Source of the DNA: Apoderus coryli
Taxonomy: Eukaryota; Arthropoda; Insecta; Coleoptera; Attelabidae
Direction of reading: 5' to 3'
NCBI GenBank assembly: GCA_911728435.2
Contig: OU452198.1
Coordinates: 41,011,902 to 41,075,901, forward strand
DNA length: 64,000 bases
Shown here: positions 61,801 through 63,849 of the stretch, one piece after another
Layout: every line of letters begins with the position of its first letter
How positions within the stretch are numbered: the stretch's first letter is position 1
Notes under the pieces: model-generated
Told to the model about the DNA's origin: nothing
Databases searched by the model: none
What the model saw: the letters and a program-made list of their open reading frames with translations, nothing else
Position numbers and translations under genes: made by a program

Positions 61801-62529
61801 TGCTTCCTGATTTACGTTTGCGTCAAATATAATACGTTCTGTTTTATTTCCATTTACATGCGAATTATGACTAATATTTTCTTTTGAACTACGTTTATTT
61901 CCGTTAATTCTATATGGCTTTAAGTTATCGTTAAACGTACTTTCACCTAATTCAGATTCAAAATCATTTAGTTGTTGCGGAAGATTTTTCGGTATAGACT
62001 GCGGTAAATGCGTTTCAATAACATTAGGTAAACTTTGTTTGCTTGAACTACGTTTTGACAAAGCTATATTTTCACACGTATTGACTTCTCCTTGTAATAG
62101 TTTTTCGACTAAACTTTTTTGTGACTCAAATTGCAATGAATTTTGATCTACGTTTAATTTTTCATCTGTGTTTAAATTAAAATCAGGCAAGTTTAAGTTG
62201 ACATAGAATTGACTAGTTTTTTTAAGAACGTTCTGAGAACTTTCACTTTTTTTGTTCGCACTAAGTTTTGAATTACGTTGTATAATTTCACTATCGTTTA
62301 ATGAATTATTTTTTGGTAGTGCTTCGACACTATCGCTTACACATTCCCAAATATTCACGTACTCATCTGATGCATCACTACTACAACGTTTCGAACATTG
62401 TTGCACGCCGACGTTCTCTTCATCTTCAGACGATGTACTTGTAAGACCGACGGTATTGTTATAGTCGTAAGATTCAGTCGTGTAACGTAATGATCTCAGC
62501 CAATAACTGACACTATTTAATTTCTCCAT
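10417..62529 (-). CDS. Rho GTPase-activating protein with tandem RhoGAP domains (9-exon gene model)
   Basis: Minus-strand gene assembled as join of 62529-60739, 25533-25352, 22445-22298, 20669-20294, 16961-16767, 16382-16063, 16005-15927, 11263-10988 and 10874-10417. All eight introns are GT-AG with matching phases and the total is 3825 nt (1274 codons plus TGA). Order along the protein: disordered N-terminus (1-597), linker, degenerate PH-like segment (about 660-760), RhoGAP domain 1 (about 795-990), Ser-rich linker, degenerate RhoGAP domain 2 (about 1035-1200) and a polar tail. Domain 1 most resembles ARHGAP9/12/15/27 (GLYRTSGNLATIQK, FFRELREPL). In that family the GAP stimulates GTP hydrolysis by Rac/Rho/Cdc42-type GTPases at membranes. 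No SH3 or WW domain is visible, unlike ARHGAP12/27. Intron 1 is 35 kb and full of transposons, so exons may be missing there. Family assignment is strong; GTPase target is unknown. Confidence 0.85.
10988..11263 (-). CDS. RhoGAP gene exon 8 (second, degenerate RhoGAP domain, N-terminal half)
   Basis: Acceptor TTTCATTGATAG|GTTCC and donor CAGGAG|GTGAGT give 276 nt, phase 1 to phase 1. The product repeats the RhoGAP layout: DEVIKKTVELIEQ, GLYKKSGSVDKTNKLIKKL, DVHDITDALKKYLRESQEV. The position of the arginine finger is lysine (residue 1061) and the REL-EPL motif is lost. The match to domain 1 in order and spacing argues for an internal domain duplication. Confidence 0.88.
11661..11822 (+). CDS. 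Candidate small secreted Cys-rich peptide (53 aa)
   Basis: ATG at 11661, TGA at 11820-11822. The first 20 residues (MFVRIKRILFLLTYLMINTM) have the basic start and hydrophobic core of a signal peptide. The rest has six cysteines at residues 28, 32, 33, 40, 46 and 47, spacing C-x3-CC-x6-C-x5-CC, typical in style of disulfide-rich secreted peptides. The codon before the stop overlaps an excellent splice donor (TTAG|GTGAGT), so this may be the first coding exon of a longer gene. No family recognised. It sits inside a MITE copy, so it could be captured host sequence or chance. Confidence 0.4.
   Translation: MFVRIKRILFLLTYLMINTMNNQGGHVCAAKCCPNKRYTCSKHFFCCPTDPVR
12130..12570 (+). mobile_element. 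LINE 3'-end fragment
   Basis: Encodes TSIFERSFSYTVSKYYNALP followed by ENIKSL and FSFKSAV, the C-terminal RSFSY-x-WN-x-LP pattern of jockey-like LINEs. It is followed by a TTATTATT-type tail at about 12545-12565. Nested inside MITE copy 2. Confidence 0.6.
12830..13340 (+). other. Unknown GC-richer block with short open frame
   Basis: A frame without stops runs to TAA at 13060-13062 and encodes RRDLFDALRDIMRLRAQKV and ETHANPLIREAV, a plausible helical segment with codon use unlike the AT-rich surroundings. I do not recognise it. It lies between a MITE and a LINE, so a retroelement leader or gag-like piece is possible. Confidence 0.25.
13385..13409 (+). ncRNA. Hammerhead ribozyme-like core
   Basis: CTGATGA (13385-13391), a perfect 4-bp stem GTTG/CAAC closing loop TGGAT (13392-13404), then GAAAC (13405-13409). 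This is the canonical hammerhead core order. Downstream GGTA at about 13421-13424 could supply the U-H cleavage site closing a short stem III, but stem I pairing is poor by eye. Such motifs occur in Penelope-like elements and retrozymes. Activity is not shown. Confidence 0.45.
13500..14775 (+). mobile_element. LINE C: 5'-truncated jockey-like retrotransposon
   Basis: Encodes SDREQFVEFRDFRSSSF, HQGSNLAPLLFAIYVNDI, LLFADDLKLY (intact FADD), LEEWCIRNRLPLNVSKCK, DLGVIMDSEMTFDTHID, RLEYASFAWSPLY and NKLERIQRKF. After a frame change at about 14235 it continues with IFMFKLINGIIDSPRLLEQL to a stop at 14557. An AATAAA is followed by a TATTTATT-rich tail at about 14755-14780. The RT palm is intact but the 5' half is missing and the frame is broken once. 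Confidence 0.85.
14780..15926. other. Intergenic/intronic stretch
   Basis: Lies in RhoGAP intron 7 (11264-15926). No gene is supportable. A GC-richer patch at about 15130-15480 without long frames may be old repeat sequence. Confidence 0.35.
15927..16005 (-). CDS. RhoGAP gene exon 7 (Ser-rich inter-domain linker, 79 nt)
   Basis: A small exon found by splice signals: acceptor CTGTTGCAG|GAAACT and donor TTAG|GTGAGA, phase 0 to phase 1. It encodes 26 residues with the cluster SKDSIGSYDSTSKKSK, a flexible and potentially phosphorylated linker between the two GAP domains. It restores the frame between exons 6 and 8, the main argument that it is real. Confidence 0.8.
16063..16382 (-). CDS. RhoGAP gene exon 6 (end of RhoGAP domain 1)
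   Basis: Acceptor ATATTTTTTAG|AATCTG gives phase 1. The exon carries LKVLLRHLLEVV and YNLAICWGPTSIF, including the conserved asparagine (residue 951) that works with the arginine finger. I place the donor at AGT|GTTAGT, a less common donor, because only this one (phase 0) joins the next exon in frame. Reading on meets a stop after two codons. Confidence 0.9.
16767..16961 (-). CDS. RhoGAP gene exon 5 (RhoGAP domain 1, arginine finger)
   Basis: Acceptor TTTTGTTGTAG|GTCTAT and donor ATTA|GTAAGT give 195 nt, phase 1 to phase 1. It encodes GLYRTSGNLATIQKIRF, with the catalytic arginine finger at residue 836, and then VLTGCLKLFFRELREPLI, the conserved helix and REL-EPL loop of RhoGAP. These are the strongest RhoGAP signatures in the window. 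Confidence 0.95.
16962..19190. other. RhoGAP intron 4, distal part
   Basis: AT-rich with no gene seen. Short diverged repeats occur: a TTATTATTGAAATTGTAGC-type block three times at about 17360-17475, and a two-copy repeat of roughly 165 bp at about 18165-18360. Confidence 0.4.
19203..19815. repeat. Two tandem copies of a unit of about 322 bp
   Basis: CGAAAATTTGCCATAATT at 19209 recurs at about 19531, and the following 290 bp align closely (both contain ACGCCTTTAAATATTTTTTT and ATCTCCCTATTTTTTAC). Both end in a GTCTGCAAGT block. The divergence suggests an old duplication. Confidence 0.7.
20294..20669 (-). CDS. RhoGAP gene exon 4 (end of PH-like segment, start of RhoGAP domain 1)
   Basis: Acceptor TATGTTTTAG|AGCTTG and donor TTAG|GTGAGT give 376 nt, phase 0 to phase 1. 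Residues 708-760 look like the last strands of a PH fold. Residues 770-832 carry the family linker (LLKLLGKRSSREILEKKG) and the RhoGAP entry (PIFGNTLRDIY, then VPPFVYKTIELIE). The stretch lines up without gaps with the ARHGAP12/15 linker I remember, which is what places the gene in this subfamily. Confidence 0.9.
20735..21215 (+). mobile_element. BEL/Pao pol fragment (protease-domain end)
   Basis: Encodes NFNILKNVVLADHSFRTP, KIDALLGAEIFWDLICVGQI and GPVLQKTKLGWIVSGSIP. This is the DUF1758-type aspartic protease region of BEL/Pao LTR retrotransposons. It has no gag, RT or LTR attached and stops near 21215, where sequence from a BEL element in the opposite orientation begins. Confidence 0.8.
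21205..21395 (-). mobile_element. BEL/Pao gag N-terminal fragment
   Basis: Minus-strand frame encodes METLVKKRGLVKSQLTRF and DVIQLQLRVDRFQNLLKEF, the DUF1759-like coiled start of BEL/Pao gag. Upstream on the same strand lie a leader and the likely LTR at 21609-21831. The fragment is cut at about 21205 against the oppositely oriented pol fragment. Confidence 0.7.
21609..21831 (-). mobile_element. Probable BEL/Pao LTR and primer-binding region
   Basis: On the minus strand a segment begins TGTTAAACGC and ends GCCCCAACA, the TG...CA form of an LTR. It is followed at once by TTTTGGTCCTTCGAGCCGG, a leader typical of insect BEL elements, then the gag fragment. About 220 bp, with no partner LTR seen in the window. 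Confidence 0.55.
22298..22445 (-). CDS. RhoGAP gene exon 3 (start of PH-like segment)
   Basis: Acceptor ATATTTTCAG|TCCAT and donor AAA|GTAAGT give 148 nt, phase 2 to phase 0. The product begins PYLYRKFDIRG and continues into exon 4. By position, directly ahead of the KKFLxRRP-like linker that precedes RhoGAP in ARHGAP12/15/27, it should form the first strands of a PH domain, but the similarity is weak and the terminal PH tryptophan is not evident. Confidence 0.75.
22659..24421. mobile_element. Inverted-repeat element with 0.6-kb arms and ORF remnant in the loop
   Basis: Arms at 22659-23276 and 23828-24421 are reverse complements with few mismatches (for example CGGGCGATCTGAGGTCGGGA against TCCCGACCTCAGATCGCCCG). 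The 550-bp loop carries a plus-strand decayed ORF: RSGFAGKGKKSIVNSLLADK and, later, PPLEAAAEQYCYRAYYQLQT with WLGN. I recall this GCDTTS / AAA-x-x-x-x-R-Y-x-Q-Q-W-LG pattern from repeat-associated proteins of arthropods. Stops show it is dead. Confidence 0.75.
24430..25351. other. RhoGAP intron 2, no gene seen
   Basis: Begins with a poly(A) run at about 24440. CGTCGTGAACGTG motifs at about 24827 and 25312 hint at an old repeat pair. Nothing else supportable. Confidence 0.35.
25352..25533 (-). CDS. RhoGAP gene exon 2 (linker)
   Basis: Acceptor TTGGTTGCAG|GATCTC and donor AG|GTGAGT give a 182-nt exon, phase 0 to phase 2. It encodes about 60 charged residues beginning DLLKSFNQIPKEK with no recognised domain. 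The split serine codon at its 3' end joins cleanly to the exon at 22445. Both the long exon at 60739 and the short candidate exon at 45229 end in phase 0 and could splice here, so alternative first exons are possible. Confidence 0.75.
26518..27150. mobile_element. Foldback element with about 265-bp arms
   Basis: Arms at 26518-26784 and 26888-27150 are near-perfect reverse complements, both ending in ATGAATGAAACACGTCTAC-like sequence. Each arm carries the motif CTGATGATGAGG...CCTCGAAAC. The loop of about 100 bp has no ORF. Related motifs recur at 49580 and 58345. Confidence 0.85.
27660..29345. mobile_element. Inverted-repeat-bounded unit carrying a THAP gene
   Basis: The left segment 27660-27815 and right segment 29185-29345 are diverged inverted repeats: AGAAATCTTATATTATATAT, ACTCTAGAATG and CAGTAACTTATTTT appear in the same order on opposite strands. 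Between them lies only the minus-strand THAP coding unit. P-element transposases start with a THAP domain, so a decayed P-like or other THAP-carrying transposon is plausible. Target duplications were not identified. Confidence 0.55.
28116..28776 (-). pseudogene. THAP-domain coding unit with a frameshift
   Basis: Exon 1 (28776-28715) starts ATG and encodes MKCIVLWCKNEGLIPGIKYF, with the first zinc pair C3/C8, ending at donor CA|GTAAGT. Exon 2 (from 28638 after TTTTTAG) continues in phase with HLTKKRHDVWMRALG, the THAP R-x-x-W helix. The frame then breaks at a GGG run near 28595, and the rest of the domain (DPSTENVCDGNVICSKHFAA, ending VPDAVPKLLL) is in the next frame to 28430. A third exon (28277-28116, IASSTDDMEVVYMDTE) has good splice sites but its phase does not match the obvious exon 2 donor. 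Either a pseudogene or a one-base assembly error. Confidence 0.65.
29620..30320. mobile_element. Possible hAT-like transposon ends
   Basis: CAGTGGCGAAGCGTCCATG at about 29622 resembles a hAT terminus. At about 30235-30300 a GC-rich segment (AAATGGCCGCCCTTTAGATT, GGCACCCCC) looks like the other end of such an element. No transposase frame is recognised between them. Confidence 0.35.
30352..31170. other. Intergenic/intronic stretch
   Basis: No supportable gene. It contains a short inverted repeat around AGATCTAGGAGTTTCTAGATCT at 30572-30593. Confidence 0.35.
31172..32273 (+). mobile_element. DUF4817-type DDE transposon with TIRs, internally deleted
   Basis: Bounded by TA and imperfect TIRs: AAAGAAAGGGTGCTTTTTAT at 31172 and, in reverse complement from 32273, AAAAGAGTGTTTTTTATAC, both followed by an AGGTA-GAACTTT block. 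It contains a transposase with the N-terminal helix-turn-helix (LTPEQRLQIVQFYFENPGSV), KDLGLRAYKIQSVQQLKPHD, FSEEALFCLNGYVNKHNC and C-terminal SCDLTPLDYFLWGYVK. The first catalytic Asp of FSDEA is Glu here, a stretch between the first and second catalytic blocks is deleted, and stops break the 3' part, so it is inactive. Confidence 0.8.
31279..32157 (+). pseudogene. Transposase pseudogene of the DUF4817-type element
   Basis: The 201-codon open part runs 31279-31884 and then shifts frame; the C-terminal part is readable to about 32157 (RASRGVHI). The second catalytic block survives only as LWYQQDKMSHSSCHN with a shift, and an in-frame stop follows GYVK. Compared with the copy at 32907-33987, the middle part between NKQNCRFW and WFQQDG is missing. 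Confidence 0.75.
32690..32869 (+). mobile_element. LINE RT fragment (left of nested transposase)
   Basis: Encodes FSDYVSKVIVEGYKCDLIYT and DCEKAFDKIDH, the first palm block of a non-LTR RT (VIYTDFSKAFDRVDH). It stops at about 32869 where transposase-related sequence starts and resumes at about 34095. Confidence 0.6.
32907..33987 (+). pseudogene. DUF4817-type transposase, nearly full length but broken
   Basis: Reads QEQLLQIIQFNYQNN (HTH), a TGA at 33114-33116, RSQQLGLSQSTTWRILRKDL, LKPLDHRKRREFADF, a frameshift near 33375 at the first catalytic block, NKQNCRFWCEENPQIIHE, LDNIWFQQDGTTCHTANA (second block), SCDLTPLDYFLWGYLKS (third block), a second shift near 33825, and NWVNRIRSCRRSRGGHL. It is a paralogous family member of the copy at 31172. 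The 3' flank to about 34090 includes TTTTTTAAGAAATCATATCA and CACTCTTATTGG; the left TIR is not obvious. Confidence 0.8.
34095..34260 (+). mobile_element. LINE RT fragment (right of nested transposase)
   Basis: Encodes SDVPQGSNLRPLLLN, the block equivalent to SGVPQGSNLGPLLF, and then a decayed DNLKLFEES (FADDLKLF). It continues the RT interrupted at 32869, so the transposon inserted into this LINE. Confidence 0.55.
34880..35226 (+). mobile_element. LINE D: C-terminal end and start of 3' UTR
   Basis: The frame ending at 35150 encodes IYSKIPEELRRLKSGFIFKR and QIKKWIL, the WNSLP-x-ELR and FKR-x-LKKWL closing pattern of LINE ORF2. The likely 3' UTR continues beyond the inserted element and ends in a (TTA)n tail at about 36484-36505. 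Confidence 0.5.
35227..36256. mobile_element. pogo-like TIR element with PHD-finger remnant and subterminal repeats
   Basis: TA target duplications (35225-35226, 36257-36258) flank TIRs GGGGAAAGGTGTACGAG at 35227 and its complement ending at 36256. The decamer GGATCATCTT or its complement recurs near both ends (about 35413, 35437, 35462, 35476, 36213), like transposase-binding repeats. The only coding remnant is a minus-strand C4HC3 finger. At 1030 bp it is non-autonomous. The TA duplication and finger favour the pogo/Tigger group. Confidence 0.8.
35549..35899 (-). pseudogene. PHD-like C4HC3 finger from a pogo-type transposase C-terminus
   Basis: 116 codons. Zinc ligands C46, C49, C65, C68, H73, C76, C88 and C91 form a C4HC3 (PHD-like) pattern in ECLFCTETY, WIQCTVCKKWGHEAC and FTCDLC. 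In my experience this finger closes pogo/Tigger-like transposases of insects. The DDE catalytic domain is absent, so it is a remnant within a non-autonomous element. It is less likely to be a host PHD protein because TIRs enclose it. Confidence 0.7.
36954..37134. mobile_element. Palindromic MITE, about 180 bp
   Basis: Both ends read TATACAGGGTGTTTCATAAT on opposite strands and the arms stay complementary almost to the centre (AAGTTTCTACTTACCCTC against GAGGGTAAGTTAATAGAAACT). The whole element can form one hairpin. Confidence 0.85.
37258..37365 (-). CDS. Orphan candidate exon
   Basis: Acceptor CTTCTCATAG|AAATTT and donor GTTGGTG|GTGAGT enclose 108 nt open in one frame, phase 1 to phase 1, encoding IYMGENVDQLTDPQ and AQATYLKRIIVG among 36 residues. 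It cannot join RhoGAP exons 1 or 2, which are phase 0. It may belong with the candidate first exon at 45229, through an exon I have not found. Protein not recognised. Confidence 0.3.
37533..38394. mobile_element. TIR element with ends of about 120 bp
   Basis: The left arm (TACAGGGTGAGTTATTAGTG at 37533 to about 37645) is the reverse complement of 38270-38394 (ending CACTAATAACTCACCCTGTA). A shorter element with TACAGGGTGAGTCC and GACACCCTGTATA ends is nested at about 37953-38020. No transposase frame. Confidence 0.75.
38400..39034. other. AT-rich intronic stretch
   Basis: No gene or clear repeat seen. Confidence 0.35.
39035..41540. repeat. Satellite array, about 21 units of about 123 bp
   Basis: The core CCTTGTGGTTCCTGCTACTGG recurs about 21 times between 39070 and 41528 at an average spacing of about 123 bp. 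Units come in a short form (CATGTAACCTTG) and a longer form (CATATTTCTCTTGAACCTTG). Spacer text alternates between GTAAATCACGATGATTT and GTAAAACAAGATGATTT in the first half, suggesting a dimeric higher-order unit near 245 bp. No coding frame. It lies in the presumed 35-kb first intron of the RhoGAP gene. Confidence 0.9.
41920..42005. mobile_element. Truncated arm of the TIR family found at 50329-51314
   Basis: AATAAGGAAGTTGACATTAA and TATTACCGGAAGTACC followed by GAAACATTT match, with changes, the arm at about 51150-51210. Only one arm is present. Confidence 0.45.
42006..43360. other. Intronic stretch without recognised genes
   Basis: Plus-strand text at 42640-43110 includes a short frame starting MPRKVTYNATKTTMEEASED, which I do not recognise. 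The rest is AT-rich. Confidence 0.3.
43365..43800 (-). mobile_element. LINE RNase H domain fragment
   Basis: On the minus strand, MAPKHQQSICNQREP, TIAIQSDIQARSR and LTNWVRTIGFL, then after a stop and frame change RGNEAASQLATTFVGPEPFG. The S-D-x-Q-A and GNEAA-x-x-LA motifs are those of the RNase H domain at the end of jockey/I-type LINE pol. Decayed. Confidence 0.6.
44490..45140 (+). mobile_element. LINE 3' end with (ATT)n tail
   Basis: The frame ending at 44821 encodes RRRFPSACLLHSVVTLKNPP, YLYNKISFR and AMYNNLPARLKDL, the RRL-x-x-L-x-LLH and WNNLP-x-x-L pattern of LINE ORF2 C-termini. A 300-bp UTR ends with AATAAAAATATTATTATTATT at about 45113-45136. Truncated at the 5' end. Confidence 0.7.
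45229..45279 (-). CDS. Candidate first coding exon (17 codons)
   Basis: ATG at 45279 encodes MLEFEHRLPDNLRAELE and ends at donor GAG|GTATGT, phase 0. No acceptor is visible just upstream, fitting a first exon. An E2F-like site lies 84 bp upstream. Phase allows joining to RhoGAP exon 2 at 25533 as an alternative start, or it may begin an unrelated gene. The protein start is not recognised. Confidence 0.35.
45363..45374 (-). promoter_or_regulatory. E2F/DP-like site upstream of the 45279 ATG
   Basis: On the minus strand the sequence is TTTTCGCGCCAA, an excellent match to TTTSGCGC-type E2F sites, placed 84 bp before the candidate start codon. In an AT-rich setting this CG-rich palindromic core stands out. 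Confidence 0.35.
45826..46480. mobile_element. MITE-like segments with CAGGATGTTTC and CAGGTGTTC ends
   Basis: ACAGGATGTTTCAAAAAACA and the following GGCAATATTTAAGG...AGGTCATTTTATGA resemble 34470-34545, so a dispersed repeat is present. At 46120-46170 CAGGTGTTCTAGAAAAG and AAGGAACACCTAG form a second terminus. Exact boundaries are unclear. Confidence 0.4.
47000..47270 (-). mobile_element. LINE RT thumb fragment
   Basis: On the minus strand: VKFSETKKHN, then KSMVDGVEISSSDSCKNLGV and LMDRRLRYEDHV. This is the N-P-x-KT-x-x-x-F and V-KNLGV-x-x-D-x-x-L-x-x-x-x-H blocks of a LINE RT. Stops interrupt it. Confidence 0.55.
47615..48765 (+). mobile_element. mariner element, complete ends, inactive
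   Basis: TA duplications (47613-47614, 48766-48767) flank TIRs CGAGGGTTGTCTTTTATATT at 47615 and, in complement from 48765, CGAGGGTTGCCTTTTATATT. Length 1151 bp is close to the family norm of about 1.3 kb. The transposase N-terminus is broken by frameshifts (RHGLTQQQDELNSNFGDEA). Inserted within the hAT remnant. Confidence 0.9.
48168..48692 (+). pseudogene. mariner transposase, catalytic part
   Basis: 174 codons in one frame. The D,D34D triad is intact: D20 in VTGDESWIY, D93 in LHHDNASSH and D128 in DLEPNDFFLF, with 34 residues between the last two. Compared with the fragment at 60165, about 45 bp after SKQMVA are deleted, removing residues between the first two aspartates. The N-terminal DNA-binding half upstream (47790-48165) is out of frame with several stops, so no full transposase can be made. 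Confidence 0.8.
48890..50060. other. Intronic stretch with an isolated hairpin motif
   Basis: No gene seen. At 49584-49611 the minus strand reads CTGATGATGAGG, a short loop, then CCTCGAAACG, the same hairpin as in the foldback at 26518. Confidence 0.4.
50329..51314. mobile_element. TIR element with arms of about 208 bp
   Basis: The left arm (CCGGGTGTCCCACCGGGAAG at 50330 to about 50536) is the reverse complement of about 51108-51314. The arms contain CGATCGATTATGGAGAAACT. The centre has no ORF. Direct-repeat flanks of about 190 bp (50095-50290 and 51375-51530, both with CATCGCAGTCTTTT and AAATATGATTTT) lie just outside. Confidence 0.8.
51950..52420 (+). pseudogene. Tc1-like transposase remnant
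   Basis: The frame from 52021 encodes GRLDDALVKDGRSKRYAARV and GVHEATARRAIQE, a helix-turn-helix. After stops, EWSNVLFTDESRFCL gives the first catalytic block of a Tc1-type enzyme. The catalytic core beyond it is lost. Confidence 0.6.
52850..52985. mobile_element. Possible hAT-like terminus
   Basis: AGCAGTGGCGGTTCGTGCTG followed by AATAAAGGTGCTGCAACT resembles insect hAT ends and the motif at 7843. One end only. Confidence 0.35.
53653..54985 (+). CDS. Small THAP-domain protein, 158 aa, 5 exons
   Basis: Model join 53653-53717, 54039-54212, 54413-54499, 54771-54836, 54901-54985; every internal junction is phase 2 with GT-AG borders, total 477 nt. The THAP zinc finger spans residues 1-78: C6 and C9 (KKCLVCMSS), FPSD at 23-26, C51 and H54 (YVCSQHF), and TAIPVRY as the closing A-x-P box. 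THAP proteins bind DNA. The tail (residues 80-158) is short, acidic and Ser-rich with a repeated IEKEK end. The tryptophan usual after the FP motif is not seen. The gene lies in the large RhoGAP intron on the opposite strand. No TIRs were found around it, so it may be a host gene. Confidence 0.7.
54239..54344 (+). pseudogene. Out-of-phase extra copy of the THAP gene tail exon
   Basis: Encodes FTDSSSETVSASEVEDEK and ends at a donor-like GAAAA|GTATTC, parallel to the used exon at 54413-54499 (LTASSSDTLSVSEIEKEK, ending GAAAA|GTATAC). Its acceptor (GCGATTAG|AAATAT) leaves phase 1 while exon 2 ends in phase 2, so inclusion leads to an early stop. A decayed duplicate exon, or a regulatory poison exon. 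Confidence 0.45.
54990..56390. other. Stretch downstream of the THAP gene
   Basis: A frame at 55102-55172 (PFNPRHILFTKLYLKKMRQF) ends at a good donor (GTAG|GTATGT) and looks coding, but its acceptor phase does not fit the THAP exons. GGGGCGAACTTAGAATTTTT near 55553 resembles a transposon end. Otherwise AT-rich. Confidence 0.3.
56400..56610 (-). pseudogene. mariner-type transposase fragment
   Basis: The minus strand gives HEHLGMRKLCAKWVPRELKV, then after a frame change NKMEFYLRYVTMDETWLHHY. These are the linker and first catalytic Asp block (VT-x-DETW-x-HHY) of mariner/Mos-like transposases. It differs from the mariner at 47615, so it is a second family. Only this part remains. Confidence 0.65.
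57423..57522. repeat. Hairpin palindrome with 43-bp arms
   Basis: CATGAAATGACATATATTTC and its complement at the far end, with TTTGCAGCA/TGCTGCAAA near the centre, fold around the GAGCCGCAGGCGAG loop. Confidence 0.8.
57530..57975. mobile_element. Short TIR element containing a second hairpin
   Basis: The left end TACTTTTTCTACGACAG and, in complement, the right end AACTTTTTCTACGATGCC match. Inside, 57840-57912 is a palindrome: CCGTGCGTA...TTTCCCACTAGTT, loop GCT, then its complement. The right end (CTACATTTTCAAATCATGA) also occurs at about 36503-36530. Confidence 0.6.
58345..58378 (+). repeat. CTGATGA-stem-GAAAC hairpin motif
   Basis: CTGATGA, one A, then GGTGC and GCACC as a 5-bp stem, then GAAACGTCG. 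This has hammerhead-core order but with one extra base after CTGATGA, like the copies at 26600, 27057 and 49584 and unlike the canonical one at 13385. Confidence 0.45.
58440..59180. other. AT-rich intronic stretch
   Basis: No gene or clear repeat seen. Confidence 0.35.
59187..59588 (-). pseudogene. Internally deleted DDE transposase
   Basis: The minus strand starts MVYTLSER (ATG at 59588), shows KIVLLVGQQKFLNVINPLI, then jumps to the catalytic C-terminus: ETLYFQQNGAPSYYVLRVRQ and ECPPRSPDLTPLDLFLWEYL. The second catalytic Asp (FQQDGAPPH) is Asn here. The first catalytic block is deleted. Same family as the remnant at 1040-1400. Confidence 0.7.
60165..60485 (+). pseudogene. mariner transposase fragment, second copy
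   Basis: Encodes VFFQEIRKTNRRRRITLHHD, NPSSHTSAQTTAFLSTQNID and YGPDLAPNDFFLFPYVKNK, over 90 percent alike by eye to the mariner at 48168. It retains a stretch (about 60189-60232) that the other copy has lost, but has no TIRs and ends at 60485. Confidence 0.8.
60739..62529 (-). CDS. RhoGAP gene exon 1: long disordered N-terminus with YVN and KRSS motifs
   Basis: Opens with ATG at 62529 (an in-frame TGA lies 24 nt upstream, so the start is firm) and ends at donor GAT|GTAAGT, phase 0, after 597 codons. Reading past the donor adds only four residues before a stop. The region is rich in Ser, Asn and Asp with no recognisable fold. YVN occurs at residues 57-59, 109-111, 469-471 and 496-498; KRSS at 159-162, 212-215, 287-290 and 462-465, with KRCSS and KRHS variants; RSHSAP at 370-375 fits the 14-3-3 mode-1 consensus. 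YxN followed by a hydrophobic residue resembles Grb2-type SH2 ligands and a YxNL element found ahead of the WW domains in vertebrate ARHGAP12/27. Joining to exon 2 rests on matching phase only. It could instead be a separate gene, but it is the only phase-0 upstream exon with a full-length ORF. Confidence 0.75.
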
Positions 62530-62887
62530 AACTTTTTTTTCGTGTTGTGTTCAGATTCTAATTAGTTTCTGGCCAATGACGATAAATTTAAAACGATAAT
62601 GGTTGTGTTGTATGTAATATTATGTTCAGCCGCACATCCGGTAATTCCTAATATACAATATGTGTTTGTGTATTAATTATTGTGAGTAAATACAGTGCGT
62701 CCAAAATTGGCATATTATGTGTGGAATAATTATGTTAATTTCTGAAGTTGCGTATGTAACTGCACTATTTATGGATGCATATTTTAATAAAAGACAATTG
62801 TTGTAAAATAATTTGAATAATATTGTTCATACTATGTGGCAAAAGTCAGGTATAGATCAGAATAAAAATATTTACTTACTAATTGTA
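62530..62887. other. Region upstream of the RhoGAP start codon
   Basis: Should hold the 5' UTR and promoter of the RhoGAP gene on the minus strand. No clear TATA box or initiator can be chosen by eye. Confidence 0.35.
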
Positions 62888-63660
62888 AGGCAATCAGGGT
62901 GTCCCAGTAACGCGTTAGAAATCACAGTTATATTTTTTAAATGGAACACCCTGTATATTATATTTTATTATTAATGGGTTATCTTAAACAGTTCAATAAA
63001 ACAAAGCTTTTTCAAAAATTAAATGTATTTTAAATAAAACAAAAACTAAAAAAAGTGTGCCATGATACTGTAAAAAGTCAAATAGAAATGTCAGTTAAAA
63101 TTAATAATATCTGTCATTTTGTAAATAATAAGTATAATACCTATGTAAAGATTGTTTATTTAAAAATGATTTTTTCAAATAAAGAACGGCAAAATATTTT
63201 GAATATAAAGTTGAATTTTGCCAGCAAATGCTGCAGAGAATTGGTGAAGATCCACACTTTCCTCATACATTTTTTTGTGGTCAGATGAATCTTCATTTTT
63301 AACCAGTGGAGTACCAAATAAGCAAAACCATAGATTTTGGAACACTGACAAATCCAAACTTTGTTAGAGAAGCGCGGAAAATGGAGTAAACGGAGACAGA
63401 GATCTTTTGTAGATATTTTGTTTTTTTTTCTCAGTTAAATGTAAATTACTTTTAGTTTTTGTTTTGTTTGAAATACATTTAATTTTTTAAATAGCTTTGT
63501 TTTATTGCGAATTCTTATTGAACCGTTTAAGATAGACCCATCAAATATGGCATTTTTGGAACCAGGAGATAAGAATCTTTAATAATAAAATCGAATATAC
63601 AGGGTGTTCCATTTAAAAATAGAACTGTGATTTTTAACGTGTTACTGCGACACCTTATAC
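62888..63660 (+). mobile_element. TIR transposon with transposase fragment
   Basis: CAGGGTGTCCCAGTAACGCG at 62892 and CACCTTATACG at about 63660 close inverted ends; inner arms share TGGAACACCCTGTATATTA and its complement at 63595-63615. Inside, plus-strand text at about 63216-63360 gives QQMLQRIGEDPHFPHTFF, WSDESSFLTSGVPNKQNHRF and W, the first catalytic block (FSDEA-F-x-x-x-G-VN-x-x-N-x-R-x-W) of a DUF4817-like transposase. Internally deleted and inactive. Confidence 0.7.
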
Positions 63661-63849
63661 GATAATATATGCTATAAATGAACCGTGGCACTGCCTTTTG
63701 GATTTTCCATAACAATTTAGAGGTTTCAAGAATTAAAAATCATTTTAAAAGATAGTAATTTTAGTAATACCACGAGAAGTAAATTATTCTGAGCTCATGA
63801 ATAATTGGTAGAAAATTAAAATTGTATTAATTTTTCATATAGGTAATAG

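Noticed and set aside
60785..62464. Plus-strand frames of 70-86 codons opposite RhoGAP exon 1
   Set aside because: Antisense shadows of the long coding exon without motifs or start context.
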